In this document: one piece after another, positions 56,686 to 64,000 of the stretch
Layout of the letters: each line of letters begins with the position of its first letter
How positions within the stretch are numbered: position 1 is the first letter of the stretch
Source of the DNA: Rhabdophis nuchalis
Lineage: Eukaryota; Chordata; Lepidosauria; Squamata; Natricidae
Reading direction: 5' to 3'
Length of the DNA: 64,000 nucleotides
Assembly: GCA_039707465.1 (NCBI GenBank)
Contig: CM077645.1
Span: 160,091,003 to 160,155,002 of the forward strand
Notes under the pieces: generated by a model
Seen by the model: the letters and a program-made list of their open reading frames with translations, nothing else
The model's database searches: none
What the model was told of the DNA's origin: nothing
Translations under genes and position numbers: made by a program

Positions 56686-57829
56686 CTATATTATAAAGCC
56701 ACCCTACCCTTTGAGGTTGCCAGTGGTCCCTCAGGTTGACTTCTACCCAAATATAGGTTTGGGGACAATCAAATTATAGATATCACTTGTATTTGACTCT
56801 GCATTGGTAGTGAAGAAAAGCACTGTGTGAATGTTCTTTGCAAGCTTAAGGCTTCCATTTTAGTACTTAAATCCTCAATTTATCCCTGGTAAACTAGTTC
56901 AAATGAAAGATGGAACCAGGTTTTTAAAAGTTCAAAGTATTATCAGCAACATATTCAAACTACATAGAATGTCCTGTGCTTGAAAATATCTTGGTTCTTC
57001 CTTAATTATGCTATCAATTAAGGAGAACTTCAAATCTCATCTTAGAAGAGAGACATACTTCTGAGTGACCAACGTTTTTAGATATGTACATTTTTATATT
57101 TAACTTCATCTGTTGCAGTTCCAGATCACAGGGGAAGAGGGCAGCAGCTGCTGGGATGATAGTTCCCTGTTATTACAGGTGCTACCTCCCTTTTTCTCTT
57201 TTAGGTTTTGGATAGCGTTGCTGAAAAGCTGACCTTGGAAATCGATCTGGAGTTAATCATATACACGGCAGATTTACTAGGCCACTAAAAATTAGCTCTG
57301 ATTTGATTTGAACTGGAGATTCGAGATTCAAAGAGGATGATTTGACTGGATTTGGATTCAATATTTGAGGGTGCGCTTGTTCAATTCCAGCTGTTTGACT
57401 TGCAATTGGAAAAAGAAAAAGATTGATCAATAGCCTATAACACCACATCAAAAGACTGCAGCTGCTTAGTTATGCAGAAAGGGGAAAAAAACAGGAATAA
57501 TAGACTCTTTAGACGACATTAACCCTCTGTGGCTTCAGGAGATTAACTTTACAAGTTTCACCACACAAATATTTCCCCTGAATCTCTTTTAAGGCAATAC
57601 AATAGGGAAGAGGAAAAGGCAACTGCCTTAAAATTGAGAGTAAAGAGCCTATGGAGAAGCTGTGCTGAACAAATATAAAAAGAATTCTACCCCAGTTTAA
57701 CAATAAAAAGGATGGACTCTACATAAAAAGTAAGCTCTTTTCTATTTACTTTTCTGAGACCCTTGAGAAATTTATCTTTCTTTGTGTTGTGCTTTACTGT
57801 CTGCGGTCACTGGGATTTGAGGTTGGAAG
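56686..57829. other. Unique sequence
   Basis: No gene or repeat family recognised. Confidence 0.35.
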
Positions 57830-58250
57830 CTGGTCAGCACCATAAGGAAGGCTGAGTGCCAAAGAATTGAGGCCTTTGGACTATGGGGCTGGAGAGCACT
57901 CATGTGACTCCCTGGACTGCAAGGCAATCAAACCAGTCAGTGCTAGAGGAGATCAACTCTGGCTGCTCTTTAGAAACCCAGATCCTAAAGATGAAAGTCA
58001 AATACTTTGGCCACCTAATGACTAGGAAGGACTCACTGGAGAAGAGCCTAATGGTGGGAAAGATTGAGGGCAAAAGAAGAATGGGACAACAGAGAATGAG
58101 GTGGATGGATGGTGTCACTGAAACAGTAGGTATAACCTTAAATGGACTCCGGGGGATGGTAGAGGACAGGAAGGACTGGAGGAACATTGTCCATGGGGTC
58201 ATGATGGGTCAGACATGACTTTGCGACTAAGAACAATAACAACAACTGGT
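57830..58250 (+). mobile_element. BovB (RTE) LINE 3' fragment
   Basis: 5'-truncated. It contains the C-terminal RT region followed by the BovB-type end 'gacatgactttgcgactaagaacaataacaacaac' at about 58213-58247. BovB is abundant in squamates and is known for horizontal transfer among vertebrates. Confidence 0.85.
57883..58218 (+). pseudogene. C-terminal fragment of BovB reverse transcriptase
   Basis: The frame includes PWTARQSNQSVLEEINSGCS, KVKYFGHLMTRKDSLEKSLM, GKIEGKRRMGQQRMRWMDGV and EDRKDWRNIVHGV, the conserved tail of BovB ORF2 after the RT domain. Endonuclease and RT catalytic motifs are missing because of 5' truncation. The start codon is arbitrary; homology extends a little upstream in a broken frame (about 57840-57880). 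Confidence 0.88.
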
Positions 58251-58350
58251 CAGCTAGAGACCTCTGACTTGGGGCAACAGGTTGGGCAAAAAATTCAGGC
58301 AAAACATCACGTGTTCTGGGCAGGAGTGAGTTGTATCAGATTGATAGGTG

Positions 58351-59117
58351 CAAGTAATCCTTTATTTATAGCCACAATTGGGACTAGAATTTCTGTTGAT
58401 AAGTAAGGCAGTTGTTAAGTAAGTTGAGCTCAATTTTAAACCTTTTGGGGCATTTACGTTAAGTGAATAGCTGAAGTTTTTAAGTAAATCAATCACACAG
58501 TCCTTAAGCAAACCCAGCTTCCCCCATTGACTTTGCTTATTGAAAGCTTCTGGGAAGGTCATCCTCGTCGCCAGTGTTAGGTTCTCAGAAGTGGTTGAGA
58601 ACAGAGGGAGTCCAGCCAGGTTTGCTCAAAACAACAGCCTTTTATTGTAGGCAATGTAAAACGAACGGCAAAGTACAAGTATAGAAAATAGGCGGTAGAC
58701 AGGGGCTCCCGCGTTTGACAGCTCTTTATATATGGAGCTGTCAAACGGGGAGCCAATCAGGCTGCGGCAAGAGCCGGCTTCCCGCCAGGCGCGCCTCAGC
58801 CAATCAGGCACGTCTGTCGGTTAGCCGGCCTGCTACAGCCTGTCTCCATGGCTTCCCAGAGGCAGCCTGGAAGACCCGCGGCCGGTCGTAACTCGAGACC
58901 GGTCGCAGGTCAAGGATATAACAGTCATAAATGGCAATCACATGACTCCCAGGATGCTGCAATCATTGTAAATACATGCTGGCTGCCGAGTGCCTGAATT
59001 CTGATCAGGTAACTTTGAGGAGTCTGCATTGGTCGTGGGAGGACAAGTCATAAGTCACTTTTTTCAGACATTGTAAGCTTCGAATGGCCACTAAACAAAT
59101 AGTTGAGGTTTACCTGC
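58351..59117 (+). mobile_element. Mariner-like MITE (family M), split by a solo LTR
   Basis: The left part (58351-58562) starts 'caagtaatcctttatttatagccacaattggg'. The right part (58924-59117) runs from 'gtcataaatggcaatcacatgac' to 'gttgaggtttacctgca'. With the LTR removed, the two halves match the order of the copy at 42886-43257. Confidence 0.82.
58575..58923 (-). mobile_element. Solo LTR, minus strand, 349 bp
   Basis: On the minus strand it starts TGTTATATCC and ends CCTAACA. It has a TATA box at 58731-58723 (tatataaag) and AATAAA at 58646-58641. GTCAT flanks at 58558-58562 and 58924-58928 look like a 5-bp duplication. If so, 12 extra bases (58563-58574, minus strand ctggcgacgagg) lie beyond the LTR end and may be a primer-binding-site remnant. 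Shared terminal sequence, 'gctgtcara(c)g' next to the TATA box and layout link it to the LTR at 51895-53455. Confidence 0.8.
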
Positions 59118-60894
59118 AGTTTGTTACCAAGAATAGAAGAAAAGTTGCACAAAGACAATACTTCAGAAATATCTACTCACTGTTATTGTTTTGAAAGCCT
59201 TAGTTGTTTGAACCTTTCACCTTGATGCCAATTCATACTTTGACAACCATCTTTAACCATGCTAAATCTAAGAGAGAATATAACTCTAGTCAGCCTTGAA
59301 GCCAACTTCAGAGTGCTAGAAACTGGCTGAATTCCCAGTTGCACTGGGAGGACTAGCACAAGATAAAAGGGTTCGAGTGAGTAAACACAAAGGTGAGGCT
59401 AATGGGGAGCCCCAATAAAGAAACAAAGGAGCTGAGAACGTGAATGAAGTCCAATTCATTTTTCATCTTGCCAACACCAGAAAAGTTCTGGCTGACCGAA
59501 AGTTTAATGAGGTGGTAACATTGATTGGCTACCTACTGCTACAATGTCAGGACTTCATCAGGCCACTTAATCCCTTTCTGCAACATATATAATTCATGTA
59601 AACACTTCATAACCCTCCACCATGTCATTTGGCAAATTAGGTTCAATGAGATAATTCAATGAAACTTTCATTTAAACCCTGTGTAGCTTTGCACAGGTTT
59701 AATATTTACTTGGTACTTATTTATAGTTTGATAATGCAACCATCTTTTCAATGCAAGAGATTCTATCTATCGGTCTGGATATTTGCCTGGACATTTACGT
59801 TCTCAACACAAGATTTGATTGGAATTCGGATTTGGCAATTTAGAAAACAGCTCACTTCACTGCTGATTGTTTCACGCCCCATCTGATTTGGCAGAAGAAT
59901 GAATCATAATCTTGCTATCCACTGATGATCATAGAAAATTAAACAAACCCTACATTTTTATGCTCAAATTGAGACCAGATGCAGAAATTAAGGAATTAAA
60001 ATTAATAAAACCCAGTTTTGGAAGAGAGGAAAAACCCCACAATTGATGCACTAATGCAGGTTTTCTAGAATTCTTGGACTTTCTAAAGGTACATGGGCAA
60101 CTGCACAAAGGACAAGGGATATCATGTGTACCATGATGTAATCACAAAAATAACACTGATTATTTACTTTTCGTTATTTGTATGATGATGTCTGGATGTA
60201 TGATGTCCCCATGGCATGAGCTGGATGAAAATTCGAAGAGTTTCAGCGCCAGGATAGCTGGAGGACTGGAGAAGTCTGATATAATTTTCATGGATGGATG
60301 GCACTTCACAGAAAAATGTAAAAACAAAACAGAATATAGTTGTGTAATGCAAAAAAAGCCCCACCAATATTGTTGGGTGTTTTAAAAGCGATTCCCTCTT
60401 TTCTTGACTGGACATTTTGATGAGCACATCCACATGAGAATTAGAACAAAAAAAATTGTTGCAGCTATAAACCCTGAACAACTTTGCAATGCTTTTAGAG
60501 TACCTTTCCACTTTCTTTTATTTCTATCTAGTCACTTTTTAATTGCTGTATTATGTTGCTTTACAACTATTTATTTGATCCTTTCATTGTATGCCATCCA
60601 GAGTCACATAGGTAAATCGGTGGCTATATCAATTGAATAAATAAAAATAAATAAATGAAATCTTGCAAAAAGACAGCTCATTATAAAAAAAATATGATAG
60701 GTGGAAAAGTAGTTCATGTGTTTATAATATTGTATATATTGAATTATACCTTGGATTATATAAGGCACATGACTGGGTTTGCATCAGCACACACATATGC
60801 TAGTTAAAAGTATGCATCTCATACATCCTTCTTCCCATTTTTTGTAGCTGGCATTGACTAGTTATAAATTAATAACAAGCACTATCTTTAGCAA
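59118..60894. other. Unique AT-rich sequence
   Basis: No gene recognised. Opposing frames at 60164-60640 overlap and have no domain. Confidence 0.4.
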
Positions 60895-60992
60895 ATCTGG
60901 AAGACAGTGGAGAATGATGAAGGGGCTAGCATTCTATGGTCCATGAGGTCATGAAGAGTTGGGCATGACTCAGTGATTGAACAACAACAAAA
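60895..60992 (+). mobile_element. BovB-type 3' tail
   Basis: 'gaagacagtggagaatgatgaagg' then 'ctatggtccatgaggtcatgaagagttgggcatgactcagtgattgaacaacaacaaa' matches the 3' end shared by BovB LINEs and Sauria-type SINEs. Too short to tell which. Confidence 0.7.
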
Positions 60993-62101
60993 CTAACTTT
61001 AGTGGGATAAACTGCCCAGTGCTGTGCTATATAAGACAGCCAAATAGGAAATGCAAGAGGAATTTGATGGAGAGTACATAGTAGAATTTACTAATTGGTT
61101 TGGGATTTGGGGTCAACATTCCTATTTCAGTAATACTATTTCCAAGTTACTAAATGTAAACATAATGAGTTGCCAAGTCAAGCATAATTCCAGATGACTA
61201 AGTATACATGTCCATTGGGTTTCCTTGGCAATAGTAAAGAAGTAGATTGTTAATGCTTCCAATGAGAGTTATCTTTCAATTTTGCATACTAGTCTATTAG
61301 CTCTCAAATCCTTGAGTTTTCATCCCTTCAGGTATTAACTAGTTCCTACCCCAACATGGTTCCCTTTTGTTTTTCAAATAATTGTATTAAGAATTATACA
61401 TGTAAAGGGTAGAAGGCAATGCAAATTACCAAAAAATGCAAAGAAATAAATAGAAAAAAGGATGTGATAATGGAAAAGAAAGAAAAATAGGAACAAAAAA
61501 GAAAAAAGAAATAACTTCCCCCTTCATCCCGAAAGATTAAAACAATTTTAATAGCTTATCCCCATGTCAAAATAAAACATAAATTCACATCTTACCATAG
61601 TTCATGTCTTAGGTAAGGAAAGCAAAATAAAAATGTGGCATCAATCCATCTTTATCAGCACAAGTCCAGTATGGGCAATCAGATATAACTCTTTTCTTTA
61701 TAATCTCTATTTTCCCCATAGCTTATTTGTTAGATAATAAAAACAAAATCCAAACGCTCCATCAATCAATCTTTATCAGCAAAAGTCCAGTAGGGGAAAC
61801 CAGATAGAACTATTTTCTTCTTTTAACCCTGATCAAACAAGCCAATCTTATAAATTTTCCTTATTTTTTTAAAAGATATTCTTTGACCTCTTTTTTTAAA
61901 AAAGCCCCAGGGTAATTTGCTGCTCATTTGTGTTTCAAAACTAAAATCCTTTGGAACTTTAAAAGATTGTTCTTGTATGTGTTAAAAGGGAAATTTATCC
62001 TTTTGTTTCTTACTTCTAAAAATAAAAAAGTCTATCCAAATCTTTGGAGAACTCTTTTGTATATCCAGAGAACAAAAATTAACCAAATCAATTTCCTGAT
62101 T
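60993..62101. other. Unique AT-rich sequence with a short internal duplication
   Basis: A block near 61645-61705 ('catcaatccatctttatcagcacaagtccagtatggg') recurs near 61760-61815 ('catcaatcaatctttatcagcaaaagtccagtagggg'), a roughly 115-bp-spaced imperfect direct repeat. This phrasing, flanked by 'ttttctt' and 'gaaac', looks like part of an older LINE; no frame is intact. Confidence 0.45.
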
Positions 62102-62330
62102 TAAGAGCCAGTTTTGTCCAGTGATTAAGACCTCAGGCTAGAAAGTGGGAGACTGGGAGTTATAGTCTCACCTTAGCCATGAAAGCTATCTGGATAATTT
62201 TGGGCAAGTCACTCTTTCTCAGCACAACTCGTCCCACAAGGATGTTGTAGAGAAAATTGGAGGAGTAAGGTGTGTTGAATAGGCTTGCCATCTTGAGGTA
62301 TTTGTAAAAATAATAAAGGCAAGAAATACA
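62102..62330 (+). mobile_element. tRNA-headed SINE (type B), near full length
   Basis: The head 'agagccagttttgtccagtgattaagacctcaggc' leads to 'gactgggagttatagtctcacc' (B-box region), 'ttgggcaagtcactctttctcagc', then 'ttgaggtatttgtaaaaataataaaggc' as the 3' end. Confidence 0.75.
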
Positions 62331-62383
62331 TACATACATACATACATACATACATACATACATACATACATACATACATACCC
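62327..62383. repeat. (CATA)n microsatellite
   Basis: Perfect tetranucleotide array directly after the SINE 3' end and probably seeded by it. The MYVC-repeat frames on the minus strand are artefacts. Confidence 0.95.
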
Positions 62384-62404
62384 TGTTTATATCCTTTAGG
62401 GAAT

Positions 62405-62645
62405 AGCAATAGCACTTAGACTTATATACTGCTTCACAGTGCTTTACAGCCCTCTCTAAGCGGTTTACGGCGTCAGCATTTTGCCCCCAACAATCTGGGT
62501 TCTCATTTTACCCACCTCGGAAGGATGGAAGGCTGAGTCAACCTTGAGCTGGTGAGAATCGAACTGCCAAACTGCAGGCAGCTGGCAGGCAGCAGAAGTA
62601 GCCTGCAGTACTGCCTTATAACCACTGCGCCACAATGGCTCATAA
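62405..62645 (-). mobile_element. tRNA-headed SINE (type A), copy 4, minus strand
   Basis: It begins 'tagcaatagcacttagacttatatactgcttcacagtgctttacagccc' (reverse of the family tail), passes through 'gttctcattttacccacctcggaaggatgg' and 'gagaatcgaactgcc' (reverse B box), and ends at 'ctgcgccacaatgg'. Confidence 0.85.
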
Positions 62646-63671
62646 GTTATCAGTTTCATTTATATTGCACTGAAGTCACTCTTATCATAAACATTCATTG
62701 CATTTCATTCTTGTATTACAACTCCATAAGATATGCCTTTCAATTTTATCATTAATTTGTCCATTCTGTCCAAAAGCTGAGCTGAAAAATATTCAGAAAT
62801 TTACATAAGGATTTCTATTTTCTTCTTTATTCTTGACTCTATTGTCCAGCCTTCAAAGTCTCCTTATTATAAAAAAAGGGGAAAAAATATCGGTTTTCTG
62901 ATAAGAAAATACTTTGTAAATAATTCAAGACTTTAATTCCAAATATGCTAGATTCCTTATTAACTTTCCAAAATATACTAAGCACTCTTTTGCTGTATAA
63001 TAATAAAAAAGTCACGTATTTTAAATTTTATAATCAAATTTACATCATTGTGTTTTAAGGAGGCAGAAACTCAGCCAATGAATCAAGGGGAACCTTGCAA
63101 GCCTGAAGGTTGCTTTGCAATTTTGAGCTTAATGTATATTCTGACTCTTAGCCATTCCACTCATAAGCCAACTGTAACAACAACAATTTCCACAGGCCAC
63201 TCAGGGGAAGCATCTGTCCGGAGTTATATGGGTCCTCTCCATTATGTCTCCTTTGTTCCAGAGAGATTACAGTGACTCGGATCTAACATTTAGTGCAATT
63301 CAACTCACAAAGTTGTGTTGCTAGCTAACAAAAGCCAGAAAAGCATCCTCTTATCATAGCGCATATAGGAAGTCCCCCAACTTAGCTTCCAAGGTCAAGT
63401 AAGGATGGGAAAGTACTTTCAATTGTTTTCAAATACTTTCAAGTAAAGCTACTCCTGGACGTTAGAATGCAGCTGTTGCTGATTGAAAATGCAAAATTCC
63501 CTTCAGCAACATTCTTTCTACAATTCTTTTTTAAAATCACTATTGTTGAAGAAAGAAAAAGAAAAGAAACACGGGGAATGTGTTTGTTTAAAAGGAAATG
63601 AGCGCAGCAAGTCATAAAACTGCAAATCCCATGCTTGCTTTGCCTTTTCCCTCTCTGAAACTCATTGACAT
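62646..63671. other. Unique AT-rich sequence
   Basis: No gene recognised. Confidence 0.4.
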
Positions 63672-64000
63672 CCAGACTTATGACTGCAATTGAGTTCATA
63701 ATTTCTGTTGCTAAGTGAGACAGAAACAGACATTTGTTAAATGACTTTTGCCCCATTCTACAACCTTTCTTGCTACAGTTGTTAAGTGAACTGCTGTAGC
63801 TGTTACGTTATTAACATAGTTGTTAAGTGAATCTGGCTTCCCCATTGACTTTGCTTGTTAGAAAGTTACAAAAGAAGGTCACATAACCCCAGGACACTGC
63901 AACTGTCATAAATATGAGGCTGTTGCCAAGAGACTGGATTTTGATTACAAGACCATGGTGACGTTCCAATGGCCATAAGTGTGAAAAATGGTCATTAGTC
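63672..64000 (+). mobile_element. Mariner-like MITE (family M), cut by window edge
   Basis: It starts 'acttatgactgcaattgagttcataatttctgttgctaagtgag' and continues in family order to 'gtgaaaaatggtcattagtc' at the last base. Its right terminus lies beyond the window. Confidence 0.85.

Noticed and set aside
19716..62383. CRISPR-like regular repeats
   Set aside because: All regular arrays are microsatellites without unique spacers, in a vertebrate genome.
62160..62415. MYVC-repeat frames
   Set aside because: Translation of the (CATA)n microsatellite.

Overview
The window looks like a gene-poor stretch of a squamate reptile nuclear genome, most probably a snake. It is AT-rich and full of microsatellites. 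It carries a repeat community typical of squamates: CR1- and L2-like LINE 3' ends, a BovB (RTE) fragment, a Penelope-like element, tRNA-headed SINEs, hAT and mariner-like MITEs, and two related solo LTRs. I recognise no host exon, structural RNA gene, CRISPR array or prokaryotic feature. The only long intact reading frames with a recognisable protein family belong to transposable elements. The species call is inference from repeat content.

Layout. 1-4.5 kb is mostly unique, with a truncated mariner-like MITE and a small palindromic MITE. At 4.5-8.4 kb a minus-strand Penelope-like element is split by three later insertions: a 134-bp hAT MITE, a 963-bp TA-flanked foldback element, and a 1.97-kb ORF1-only LINE. 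8.4-19 kb is mostly unique, with a CR1 scrap, an L2-like tail and candidate conserved non-coding sequence. 19-30 kb holds a tRNA-type SINE, a (GGAA)n array, two more foldback elements, a CR1 reverse-transcriptase remnant and a (CCCTA)n-like array. 30-37 kb has two SINEs and a long unique stretch. 37-40 kb has a CR1 split by a Penelope scrap and a hAT MITE, then a SINE split by another hAT MITE. 40-46 kb is unique sequence plus microsatellites, a nearly full mariner-like MITE and LINE tails. At 46.4-48.4 kb lies a second full-length ORF1-only LINE on the minus strand. 48.9-56 kb has SINEs, an L2-like tail and a solo LTR split by a 1.28-kb hAT that carries about 700 bp of GA-rich sequence. 56-64 kb has another hAT-like MITE, a BovB fragment, a mariner-like MITE split by a second solo LTR, more SINEs and a final MITE cut by the window edge.

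The most interesting system is the pair of ORF1-only LINEs (6309-8279 and 46405-48373). Both are about 1970 bp, have target-site duplications, share both termini, and keep an intact 282/284-residue L1-ORF1p-like frame. Both lack ORF2 and have the same roughly 250-bp tail after ORF1. This is the architecture of mammalian HAL1 ('half-a-LINE') in a reptile. It points to a replicating non-autonomous family that supplies its own RNA-binding chaperone and borrows a reverse transcriptase. Parasitism in trans is inference; the structure is read directly from the sequence.

The nested insertions give a clear relative chronology. Five independent hAT insertions share a CTA-centred 8-bp target.
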